Origin: Candidatus Solibacter sp.
GTDB lineage: Bacteria; Acidobacteriota; Terriglobia; Bryobacterales; Bryobacteraceae
Length of the DNA: 5,881 nt
Assembly (NCBI GenBank): GCA_017883345.1
Contig: JADGNT010000355.1
Coordinates: 1 to 5,881 of the forward strand
Direction of reading: 5' to 3'
Part shown: positions 1 to 5,510 of the stretch, one piece after another
Layout of the letters: each line of letters starts with the position of its first letter
Position numbering within the stretch: position 1 is the stretch's first letter
Notes under the pieces: model-generated
Told to the model about the DNA's origin: nothing
The model's input: the letters and a program-made list of their open reading frames with translations, nothing else
The model's database searches: none
Position numbers and translations under genes: made by a program

Positions 1-63
1 TCCAGGATACCGGCACGGTTGCCTTTTGGACGGCGCTGGTGGACGTGAGGAAAGAACATTTCC

Positions 64-90
64 CGCCAAGCTCGCCAAGGGCGCAAAGAA
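64..90. repeat. Degenerate CGCCAAG/CGCAAAG direct repeat, period 9
   Basis: Three 9-bp units lie head to tail: CGCCAAGCT (64-72), CGCCAAGGG (73-81) and CGCAAAGAA (82-90). The shared core is CGCmAAG. Similar short intergenic repeats are, from memory, common in large genomes of soil bacteria; their function is unknown. It is related in style, but not in exact sequence, to the CGCAGAG array at 1964-1998. Confidence 0.6.
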
Positions 91-157
91 AACCTTCGGC
101 AGGCTGGGGCTTCGAGCTCACGGGTGACGGGTTCCTGGGTTTTGCTTGGGCAGGTCC

Positions 158-180
158 GGGTCGGGCGACGGGGTCTCGGG
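158..180 (+). other. Predicted G-quadruplex motif
   Basis: Four runs of at least three G are separated by short loops: GGG (158-160), loop TC, GGG (163-165), loop CGAC, GGGG (170-173), loop TCTC, GGG (178-180). This satisfies the canonical G3+N1-7 rule on the plus strand. Further G-runs follow at 189-192, 194-196 and 206-211, so several alternative quadruplexes could form. Whether it folds in the cell or regulates anything cannot be told from sequence. Confidence 0.6.
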
Positions 181-476
181 CGGTGCCTGGGGCGGGAGAA
201 CTCGCGGGGGGATGAGGAAGGGTTCGCCGTTGGGACGGAAGCGCGGCGGAAGTCCGCAACCTTGGGCAGCTCGGATAAGGGGCAGAGATTGGCTGGTAAG
301 GTCGCCGGCTCGCGGCAGTGACCGCCAGCGGATTAGGAACGACCAGTCGCCTTGCGGCGCTCGGCGGCCGGCGCGTACCCCTGTTTCTCTCTTCGACGGC
401 GGCAAGGGGAGAAGCACTTCGCCGCAAATTTGCTGGTTTCATCCATCTGCACGGCTTTGGATACCGTAAGGTGGAT

Positions 477-499
477 GAACACGCGCGTTCAGCGTGTTC
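477..499 (-). terminator. Hairpin downstream of deaminase gene, possible terminator
   Basis: A perfect 8-bp inverted repeat, GAACACGC (477-484) and GCGTGTTC (492-499), encloses a 7-nt loop. It lies about 40 nt past the stop codon of the minus-strand deaminase gene, where a transcription end is expected. It lacks the downstream T-run of a classical intrinsic terminator, so it may act only as an RNA 3' stabiliser or be incidental. Confidence 0.3.
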
Positions 500-537
500 C
501 TGTCGCAGTCTCCGTCCAGATTATTGTTCCTTCGCGC

Positions 538-1959
538 CTAACGTTCCATCGTCACGCAGCGATCGTCAGGCGCGTGCGGTCGCGGCTCCGAATGAAGCCT
601 GGCCGCAAGCCTGCGATGCCGGCGCAGAATCGACTCCAGCGATATGGTTTCGAGTGAGCCGCCCTCTACCACGACGCGTCCTTCCACTACCAGTGTGTCC
701 ACCTGCGCCGGCGCGCACAACAGAAGCGCGGACACGGGGTCTCCGGCTCCGCTGTAACCGGCGCCGCGCAAATCGAACATCGCCACGTCGGCGCGCTTGC
801 CGGGTTCCAGGCTGCCGATGTCGTCGCGGCCCAGGCAGCGCGCGCCCTCCACCGTCGCCATCCGCAAGGCCTCGCCCACCGCCAGCGCCCCCGCGCCATA
901 GCGCACGCGTTGCAGCAGCAACGCCTGACGGGCTTCCGCCAGCATGTGCGAGCTGTCATTTGACGCGCTGCCATCCACCCCGAGCCCGACCGGACATCCG
1001 GCGCGGCGCAGCGCCGCGACCGGCGCGAAGCCTGAACCCAAACGCATATTCGAGGTCGGACAATGCGCAATCCCCACGCCCGCGCGCCCCAGACGCTTGA
1101 CTTCGCCGCGATTGAAATAGATGCCGTGCGCCAGCCAAGTGTCTCCACACAGCCATCCCACGTCCTCCAACAAATCCAGCGGCCGCTTGCCAAACCGGCT
1201 CAGGCAGTACGCATCTTCATCGCGCGTCTCGGCCAGGTGGGTATGCAGCCGCACCCCGTGCCGGCGCGCCAGATCGGCGCTAGAGCGCATCAACTCCGGC
1301 GACACGGAAAACGGCGAACACGGCGCCAGCGCCAGACGCAGCATGGAGCCGGGCGCGGCGTTGTGGTACTTTCCGATCAAGCGCTCGCAGTCCTGGAGGA
1401 TTCGCTCTTCGCTCTGCACCACCGAATCCGGCGGCAGGCCGCCTTGGCTCCGTCCCACACTCATACTGCCGCGCGTGGGATGGAACCGCATGCCGATGCG
1501 CCGCGCGGCTGCAATCTGAGCGTCGATCAGATTGCAGCGGCCACGCGGGAACAGATAGTGGTGGTCGCTCGTGGTGGTGCATCCGGAGAGCAGCAACTCC
1601 GCCATGCCGGCCAGCGCCGCCACCTCGACGCACTCTTCATCCAGTCTTGCCCAAATTGGGTACAGGGTGCGCAGCCAGTCGAACAACTTCGCGTCCGCCG
1701 CGGGAGCATAGGCGCGGGTGAGGGTCTGGTACAGATGGTGGTGAGTATTCACCAGGCCAGGCAGGGCGATGCAGTGCCGGCCGTCGATGACGCGGTCCGC
1801 CTTCGGCAGGCGCGCGGCGCCGCTTCCGACACGCCGGATCGCTCCATTCTCCGCGTAGATATACCCGCCGCGCAGGACCTGGTTCTCCGCGTCCATCAGG
1901 ACCAGCGTGTGAATATTCCGAATCAGGAGGGAGTTGGTGGGCATTACGCGGCTGTCCAT
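538..1959 (-). CDS. 8-oxoguanine deaminase-like amidohydrolase
   Basis: This 473-residue protein belongs to the metal-dependent amidohydrolase superfamily, in the group holding 8-oxoguanine deaminase, hydroxyatrazine ethylaminohydrolase (AtzB-like) and SsnA. The expected reaction is hydrolytic deamination of an oxidised purine such as 8-oxoguanine to urate, in the cytoplasm. The metal HxH pair is His73/His75 in the NTHHHLYQTL stretch. The third metal His241 and catalytic Glu244 lie in HTHLAE, a further active-site His278 in LAHGIYF, and the metal Asp329 in LGVDGSASND. The stretches LFDWLRTLYPIWA (92-104) and CPTSNMRLGSG (300-310) are what point to the 8-oxoguanine deaminase branch; the exact substrate is inferred. 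Length is normal for the family. No Shine-Dalgarno precedes the ATG at 1959 or the alternative ATG at 1944 (MPTNSLLIRN), so the start is uncertain by five codons. It follows the PLP-enzyme gene on the same strand after a 130-nt repeat-filled gap and may be co-transcribed with it. Confidence 0.9.
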   Translation of the reverse strand: MDSRVMPTNSLLIRNIHTLVLMDAENQVLRGGYIYAENGAIRRVGSGAARLPKADRVIDGRHCIALPGLVNTHHHLYQTLTRAYAPAADAKLFDWLRTLYPIWARLDEECVEVAALAGMAELLLSGCTTTSDHHYLFPRGRCNLIDAQIAAARRIGMRFHPTRGSMSVGRSQGGLPPDSVVQSEERILQDCERLIGKYHNAAPGSMLRLALAPCSPFSVSPELMRSSADLARRHGVRLHTHLAETRDEDAYCLSRFGKRPLDLLEDVGWLCGDTWLAHGIYFNRGEVKRLGRAGVGIAHCPTSNMRLGSGFAPVAALRRAGCPVGLGVDGSASNDSSHMLAEARQALLLQRVRYGAGALAVGEALRMATVEGARCLGRDDIGSLEPGKRADVAMFDLRGAGYSGAGDPVSALLLCAPAQVDTLVVEGRVVVEGGSLETISLESILRRHRRLAARLHSEPRPHAPDDRCVTMER

Positions 1960-1963
1960 TCAA

Positions 1964-1998
1964 CGCAGAGGCGCGGAGACGCAGAGGAAGCGCAGAGA
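1964..1998. repeat. CGCAGAG-type degenerate direct repeat, period 8
   Basis: Four related octamers occur: CGCAGAGG (1964-1971), CGCGGAGA (1972-1979), CGCAGAGG (1980-1987) and, after a 3-nt AAG insert, CGCAGAGA (1991-1998). The array ends only four bases from the deaminase ATG at 1959, so it would form the immediate 5' leader of that gene. There it replaces any recognisable ribosome-binding site. Confidence 0.65.
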
Positions 1999-2001
1999 AG
2001 G

Positions 2002-2040
2002 CATGCCCCCACGAATGGGGGCATGGCAGCCTGAAAGGCT
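2002..2040. repeat. Double-hairpin palindromic element in thrC-deaminase gap
   Basis: The first hairpin has perfect 10-bp arms (2002-2011 and 2016-2025, reading CATGCCCCCA then its complement) around a CGAA tetraloop. Three bases further on, a second 5-bp stem AGCCT/AGGCT (2028-2032 and 2036-2040) encloses GAA. Together with the adjacent CGCAGAG array this forms a mosaic of short repeats between two co-directional genes. On the minus strand it could slow or partly terminate read-through from the PLP-enzyme gene, although no T-run follows. Confidence 0.55.
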
Positions 2041-2089
2041 ACGCTACGGTCGAGTTGCGGATGGGTTTCCCGAGAGAAAAACGAACACA

Positions 2090-3331
2090 TTATTCGATCA
2101 ACTTCCGTTCCCGCAGGATTTCCTCGAGCGCCGCGCCATCGGGCGCAATATCGTACGGTTGACCGGCGGCCGCCCGTGCCGACTGCACATCCTTGAGCCC
2201 GTTGCCGGTAATCAACGCCACCGCGCTGGCGCGCCGTCCCACGCAGCCCTCCGCCACCGCCCTCTGCAAGCCGGCGACGGCCGTGGCGGCGGCCGGTTCG
2301 GCGAAGATGCCTGATAAGCGGCCCGTGTAGCGCATGGCCTCCAGAATTTCGCCGTCAGAGACGTTGATCATGGCGCCGCCCGATTCGCGCACCGCCAGCA
2401 CGGCTCGCTTCCAATTCCGGGGCACTCCCACCGCGATACTGTCCGCCAGTGTCGCCGGCTCGATGGGCCGCATCGGCTCGCCGCTCAGGAAGGCGGCAGT
2501 CACCGGAGCGGCGCCCTCCGCCTGCACGCCCAGAATTCGCGGCGTCCGCGGGATCAGACCCAGGGCCTTGAGCTCCCGGAAGCCCTTCCAGACTCCCGCA
2601 ACGGTGCAGCCGTCGCCTACCGAAACCGCCACCCAATCCGTGGGCTCCCATGCGAGTTGTTCGCCGATTTCCAGGCCGGCCGTCTTTTTCCCCTCCACCA
2701 GGTAGGGGTTAATGCCGGAGTTGCGGTTGTACCAGCCCCATTTCCCGCACGAGCGCTGGCACAACTGAAACGCGTCCTCATAGCTGCCGCGCACGCGCAG
2801 CACGGTCGCGCCGAAGATAAGCAACTGCGTGACCTTGGGCTCCGGCGCACGTTCGGGAACGAAGATGACGCTTTTCAAACCCATGGAGGCAGCCATCCCG
2901 GCGCACGACGATGCCGCGTTGCCCGTGCTCGCGCAGGCGATGATCGGCCGCCGTTTTTCGCGCGCCTTGACCACCCCCACGGAACTGGCGCGATCCTTCA
3001 GCGATCCGGTCGCATTGCGGCCGTCGTCTTTCAGGAAAAGCTTGGCTAGCCCCACGTGACGCGCCAGCGCCGGCGTGGAGGTCAGCGGCGTACCTCCCAC
3101 GGAGAGAGCCGGGAGCGCGGCATTCGAACCTATCGGCAGGAGTTCCCGGTATCTCCAGTGCGACTGGTCGCTCCTGGCGGCCAACCTCCGGCGTGTCAGG
3201 ATGCGGCCGATCCTCGCGTAGTCGTATTGCACATCGAGAATCCCAACGATGCCGCAACGCGGACAGGTGTACCCCACGCGAACCGGATAGACGGTTTCGC
3301 AAAACAGGCATTTCAGTCCTTGAACGAACAC
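2090..3331 (-). CDS. Threonine synthase-type PLP-dependent enzyme
   Basis: A fold-type II PLP enzyme of the threonine synthase family, 413 residues from the GTG at 3331. Threonine synthase converts O-phosphohomoserine to threonine and phosphate in the cytoplasm. Numbered from this start, an N-terminal zinc-ribbon is formed by Cys8, Cys11, Cys23 and Cys26. The PLP-binding lysine is Lys112 in NATGSLKDRAS. The substrate-binding loop is STGNAASS (135-142), and the glycine-rich cofactor-phosphate loop is SVGDGCTVAG (237-246). The zinc-ribbon and length fit the shorter threonine synthase class. Related lyases, such as cysteate synthase or diaminopropionate ammonia-lyase relatives, are not excluded, and neighbours are not other threonine-pathway genes. 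An upstream in-frame GTG at 3346 would add five residues. I prefer 3331 because the -10-like box overlaps the upstream codons and homologs, from memory, place the first CxxC soon after the start. Neither start has a ribosome-binding site. The gene is divergent from the dipeptidase gene. Confidence 0.85.
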   Translation of the reverse strand: MFVQGLKCLFCETVYPVRVGYTCPRCGIVGILDVQYDYARIGRILTRRRLAARSDQSHWRYRELLPIGSNAALPALSVGGTPLTSTPALARHVGLAKLFLKDDGRNATGSLKDRASSVGVVKAREKRRPIIACASTGNAASSCAGMAASMGLKSVIFVPERAPEPKVTQLLIFGATVLRVRGSYEDAFQLCQRSCGKWGWYNRNSGINPYLVEGKKTAGLEIGEQLAWEPTDWVAVSVGDGCTVAGVWKGFRELKALGLIPRTPRILGVQAEGAAPVTAAFLSGEPMRPIEPATLADSIAVGVPRNWKRAVLAVRESGGAMINVSDGEILEAMRYTGRLSGIFAEPAAATAVAGLQRAVAEGCVGRRASAVALITGNGLKDVQSARAAAGQPYDIAPDGAALEEILRERKLIE

Positions 3332-3336
3332 GTAAC

Positions 3337-3345
3337 AGCGTAGCA
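3337..3345 (-). promoter_or_regulatory. Possible extended -10 box for the PLP-enzyme gene
   Basis: On the minus strand, TGC followed by TACGCT (hexamer 3342-3337) resembles an extended -10 element, though the hexamer matches TATAAT at only three positions. Its last base lies 6 nt from the first base of the GTG at 3331, which would give an essentially leaderless mRNA. A weak -35 candidate TTGTCC (3363-3358) lies 15 nt upstream, within the GGGGACA repeat. The arrangement mirrors the better box before the antitoxin gene, which is the main reason to list it. Confidence 0.3.
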
Positions 3346-3352
3346 CTTGGAC

Positions 3353-3374
3353 ACCGGGGACAAAACCGGGGACA
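3353..3374. repeat. Direct repeat ACCGGGGACA, two copies
   Basis: The decamer ACCGGGGACA occurs at 3353-3362 and again at 3365-3374, two bases apart. The second copy is the outer end of the large palindrome that follows, so the left side of that palindrome carries a partial duplication of its own terminus. Confidence 0.7.
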
Positions 3375-3441
3375 GACAGGACTGCCAGCGAATTTCCGGC
3401 AAAGAGCGCCGGAAATTCATGGCAGTCTTGTCAGTCCCCGG
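3366..3441. repeat. Large imperfect palindrome (REP-like) in divergent promoter
   Basis: The left arm (3366-3400) and right arm (3408-3441) are complementary over about 34 bp, with two mismatches, a mismatch plus a one-base bulge, and a 7-nt loop (3401-3407). From outside in, the arms hold CCGGGGAC, GACA, GACTGCCA and GAATTTCCGGC. It begins 35 bp upstream of the PLP-enzyme GTG and ends 33 bp upstream of the dipeptidase ATG. Palindromes headed by GGGGACAGAC resemble, from memory, the REP-type units mobilised in some bacteria by REP-associated tyrosine transposases. No such gene is present here. Confidence 0.8.
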
Positions 3442-3455
3442 GGGCGCTGTAAGAT
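3428..3455 (+). promoter_or_regulatory. Candidate sigma-70-type promoter for pepD
   Basis: TTGTCA (3428-3433, one mismatch to TTGACA) and TAAGAT (3450-3455, four of six to TATAAT) are 16 nt apart. Transcription would begin near 3462, downstream of the ATG at 3454 and about 13 nt before the ATG at 3475, which supports the latter as the start. The -35 hexamer lies inside the right arm of the palindrome at 3366-3441. Confidence 0.4.
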
Positions 3456-3474
3456 GAAGGGGTTGAGCAAACCT

Positions 3475-4932
3475 ATGAAAACTGTAATGGAGAATTTGGA
3501 ACCCCAGTCCCTGTGGCGGCACTTCGAGGCGCTATCGGCCATCCCGCGCGCTTCCGAAAAAGAGGCGTTGGCGCGCAGCTATGTGCTGGCGCAAGCCGCC
3601 CGCCTGGGCCTTGAGTCAACCCAGGACCGTGTCGGAAACATCGTGATCCGCAAGCCCGCGCGCCCCGGACGCGAGGGGGCTGTCCCGGCCGTTCTGCAAG
3701 GCCACCTGGACATGGTCTGCGAGAAAAACGAAGGCACACATCACAACTTCGACACGGATCCCATTCGCCTGATCCGCGATGGCGACTGGCTGATGGCGGA
3801 CGGCACCACGCTGGGCGCCGACAACGGCGTGGGCGTGGCCGCCGCGCTGGCCGTGATGGAGAGCGACGATTGTGCCCACGGACCGCTGGAGTTCCTGTTC
3901 ACTATCGACGAGGAAAGCGGCCTGACCGGCGCATCGGAGTTCCCCGGCGGCTTGCTCCAGGCCAAATACTTCCTGAACCTTGACGGCGAGGAGGAGGGAA
4001 CGCTTTGCATCGGCTGCGCGGGCGGCCTCAATACCATCGCCCGGCGCAAAGTGGCCTGCCACGCCGCCCGGTCCGATGCCGGGCGGGAAGCCTGGCGCAT
4101 CAAGGTCTCCGGCCTGCAAGGCGGGCACTCTGGCATCGACATCAACAAAGGCCGCGGCAACGCCGTGCGCATCCTCGGCCGCGTCCTACAGACCCTGGTG
4201 GGCCGCATGCCCCTCTCCATCGCCGCCATCGACGGCGGCAGCAAACGCAACGCCATCCCGCGCGAGGCGTCCGCCACTATCGTGATCGACGCTGTTCGCC
4301 ACCAGGAGTTGAAGTCGCTGGCTGCCGGCGTGGAAGGCGCAATCCAATCCGAACTCGGCGCGTTCGATGCCGGCCTGCGCATCGCGCTCGAAAGCGTACC
4401 GCACCCCCCGCAAGTCCTGGATGACGCCGACGCGCTCGCCATCGCGGGACTGCTGGCCAGCCAGCACCATGGTGTTCTGGCGATGAGCCCCGACATCGCC
4501 GGGCTGGTACAGACGTCCACCAACCTCGCTATCGTGTCCACCAAAGATGACACAGTGGAGATCGAAACCAGCCAGCGCAGCCCCATCGAGAGCAGCAAGA
4601 TGGCGGCCGGCCGCATGGTATCCACTATCTTCCACATGGCGCGTTTCGAGGTGGAGCAAACCGGCGGCTATCCCGGATGGAAGCCCGAACCGGCCAGCGA
4701 TATCGTGCGCCTGTGCCAGGCGGTGCATCAGGAGATCCTGGGCCAGGTCCCCGAACTCGTCGCCATGCACGCGGGCCTGGAGTGCGGCGTGATTGGCGAA
4801 AAATACCCCGGTATGCAACTGATATCATTCGGACCTCATATCGTGGACGTCCACAGCCCCAGCGAGCGGCTTAAGATCTCGTCGGTTGCGCCCTTCTGGG
4901 CTTTTCTGACGGGGCTCTTGGAGCGCCTCTGA
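3475..4932 (+). CDS. pepD: Aminoacyl-histidine dipeptidase (peptidase D, M20 family)
   Basis: A cytoplasmic di-zinc dipeptidase of the M20 (PepD) family, which hydrolyses Xaa-His dipeptides such as carnosine and other unblocked dipeptides including Cys-Gly. From the ATG at 3475 it is 485 residues, the same as E. coli PepD as I recall it. Metal and catalytic residues are present: His77 and Asp79 in LQGHLDMV, the bridging Asp116 in TTLGADNGVG, the Glu146-Glu147 pair in TIDEESGLTG, Asp170 in NLDGEEEG and the C-terminal metal His460 in DVHSPSERLK. Other family signatures are GCAGG (180-184), GLQGGHSG in the lid domain, RNAIPREA, and GYPGW with HAGLECG near the C-terminus. The frame is open upstream to 3193, but that part overlaps the divergent gene and the palindrome. 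In-frame ATGs at 3454 and 3487 are alternatives; TTGAG about 7 nt before 3475 is a weak ribosome-binding site. No residue loss or frameshift is seen. Confidence 0.93.
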   Translation: MKTVMENLEPQSLWRHFEALSAIPRASEKEALARSYVLAQAARLGLESTQDRVGNIVIRKPARPGREGAVPAVLQGHLDMVCEKNEGTHHNFDTDPIRLIRDGDWLMADGTTLGADNGVGVAAALAVMESDDCAHGPLEFLFTIDEESGLTGASEFPGGLLQAKYFLNLDGEEEGTLCIGCAGGLNTIARRKVACHAARSDAGREAWRIKVSGLQGGHSGIDINKGRGNAVRILGRVLQTLVGRMPLSIAAIDGGSKRNAIPREASATIVIDAVRHQELKSLAAGVEGAIQSELGAFDAGLRIALESVPHPPQVLDDADALAIAGLLASQHHGVLAMSPDIAGLVQTSTNLAIVSTKDDTVEIETSQRSPIESSKMAAGRMVSTIFHMARFEVEQTGGYPGWKPEPASDIVRLCQAVHQEILGQVPELVAMHAGLECGVIGEKYPGMQLISFGPHIVDVHSPSERLKISSVAPFWAFLTGLLERL

Positions 4933-4965
4933 AGTGGGACCAGGCGATCGTTTTTGTGTCGTCTG

Positions 4966-4974
4966 TGCTAATAT
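4966..4974 (+). promoter_or_regulatory. Extended -10 promoter for the toxin-antitoxin pair
   Basis: TGC (4966-4968) immediately precedes TAATAT (4969-4974), an extended -10 element with four of six matches to TATAAT. No convincing -35 box lies at the usual distance, as is typical where an extended -10 is used. Counting the last box base as -7 puts +1 at 4981, exactly the first base of the antitoxin GTG, so a leaderless transcript is predicted. Confidence 0.5.
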
Positions 4975-4980
4975 CGGGCT

Positions 4981-5178
4981 GTGACTGAACTGCTGCGGAA
5001 GGCCGTGGCCACGCTTTCGGAGTTGCCTCCCGAGGAGCAAGACGCTTTGGCGGCGATGGTGCTTGAAGAACTCGCCTTCGGGCAGGGGCCGAGCCGTCCG
5101 CCGTTGAGCATCGACGCCCTGGAAGAAGAGGCACGGCTGGAGCATCTCGCGGGCAGGACCGAGCCGCTGAACTTCTAA
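4981..5178 (+). CDS. Small antitoxin-like protein, partner of RelE/ParE toxin
   Basis: A 65-residue acidic, helix-prone protein starting with GTG. The N-terminal half contains LSELPPEEQDALAAMVLEEL (residues 12-31), a pattern common in small antitoxin-like proteins encoded next to RelE/ParE toxins. The C-terminal part, ALEEEARLEHLAGRTEPLNF (46-65), resembles the tail AEHxAGxTxPLD of that group as I remember it; the tail would be expected to wrap around and neutralise the toxin. I see no helix-turn-helix or ribbon-helix-helix DNA-binding domain, so autoregulation is not evident. It lies 48 nt after pepD, on the same strand but with its own candidate promoter, and its stop is 4 nt before the toxin ATG, implying translational coupling. 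It has no ribosome-binding site, fitting a leaderless start. Antitoxin function is inferred from context. Confidence 0.7.
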   Translation: MTELLRKAVATLSELPPEEQDALAAMVLEELAFGQGPSRPPLSIDALEEEARLEHLAGRTEPLNF

Positions 5179-5182
5179 GCGG

Positions 5183-5455
5183 ATGAGGTCCCGGCGCACC
5201 GCCCGGTTTAAGAGCTTGTTTGGGCAGTTGCCTGCTGCGGTCCAACAGAGCGCGCGGCGTGCGTACGACTTATTCCAGCGCGATTCCGCACACCCCAGTC
5301 TACAGTTCAAACGGCTGCGCGCCTACCGCCCGACGTATTCCATTAGGGTTGGTCTTGGCTATCGCGCCCTGGGCATCAGATTCGATGAGACCTTGGTGTG
5401 GTACTGGATCGGTCCTCACGCTGAATATGACCGTTTGATTTCACAACTGAAGTGA
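5183..5455 (+). CDS. RelE/ParE-family toxin of a type II TA system
   Basis: A 90-residue basic protein matching the compact RelE/ParE fold in length and order. Two N-terminal helices (about residues 7-33, with FKSLFGQLPAAVQQSARRAYDLF) are followed by a beta-sheet region with HPSLQFKRL (37-45), YSIRVGLGYRALGIR (52-66) and VWYWIGPHAEYDRLI (72-86). Arg55, Arg61, the WIG strand and the HxEYD segment are typical of this toxin group. Members either cut mRNA on the ribosome (RelE/HigB type) or inhibit gyrase (ParE type), and sequence alone does not decide between them. The ATG lies 4 nt after the antitoxin stop with only a weak AAGCGG as ribosome-binding site, so expression probably depends on translation of the antitoxin. 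The gene appears intact. Confidence 0.82.
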   Translation: MRSRRTARFKSLFGQLPAAVQQSARRAYDLFQRDSAHPSLQFKRLRAYRPTYSIRVGLGYRALGIRFDETLVWYWIGPHAEYDRLISQLK

Positions 5456-5464
5456 TCCCATCTG

Positions 5465-5496
5465 GCCGCTGTGCCGCTGTGCCGCTGTGCCGCCGT
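5465..5496. repeat. Tandem octamer GCCGCTGT, four copies
   Basis: GCCGCTGT is repeated exactly at 5465-5472, 5473-5480 and 5481-5488, followed by a fourth copy with one change (GCCGCCGT, 5489-5496). It begins 9 nt after the toxin stop. Short perfect tandem units like this often vary in copy number between strains. Confidence 0.85.
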
Positions 5497-5510
5497 GAAG
5501 GCGGTGGCGC

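Larger units (their letters stand above)
1..537. other. Gene-poor region with repeat, G-rich tract and hairpin
   Basis: No open frame here looks like a real protein. The longest frames are proline-, arginine- or glycine-rich and change character abruptly. One plus-strand frame open from the left edge (positions 3 to 214) begins plausibly with QDTGTVAFWTALVDVRKEHF. It could be the tail of a gene lying to the left, but it runs straight into the CGCCAAG repeat and then into low-complexity glycine, so I do not call it. The stretch contains the degenerate repeat at 64-90, a G-quadruplex motif at 158-180, a 10-bp palindrome GCAAATTTGC at 424-433 and a hairpin at 477-499. Everything from about 500 to 537 is the 3' side of the minus-strand deaminase gene. 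I see no tRNA or recognisable structured RNA. Confidence 0.6.

Noticed and set aside
64..90. CRISPR array (also considered at 1964-1998 and 5465-5496)
   Set aside because: The units are 8-9 bp with no unique spacers, far shorter than CRISPR repeats, and no cas gene is present.
1..214. Tail of a gene entering from the left (QDTGTVAFWTALVDV frame)
   Set aside because: The first 20 residues look plausible, but the frame continues through the CGCCAAG repeat into low-complexity glycine with no family match. There is too little to call.
118..417. 99-residue proline-rich minus-strand frame
   Set aside because: It is the complement of the G-rich tract, so the proline runs follow from base composition. 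There is no ribosome-binding site or family resemblance.
318..1100. 260-residue plus-strand open frame
   Set aside because: It is antisense to the deaminase gene for most of its length. Its arginine/proline/alanine-rich composition is typical of a shadow frame in GC-rich DNA, and it has no recognisable motif.
1063..2034. 323-residue plus-strand open frame
   Set aside because: It lies opposite the N-terminal two thirds of the deaminase, whose metal-site motifs are intact, and ends inside the repeat mosaic. It is an antisense shadow.
3193..3474. N-terminal extension of the pepD frame
   Set aside because: The upstream part overlaps the start of the divergent PLP-enzyme gene and translates the palindrome; family members begin near the later ATG codons.
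3741..4637. 298-residue minus-strand open frame
   Set aside because: It is antisense to the well-supported pepD gene, with low-information serine/alanine/proline-rich sequence.
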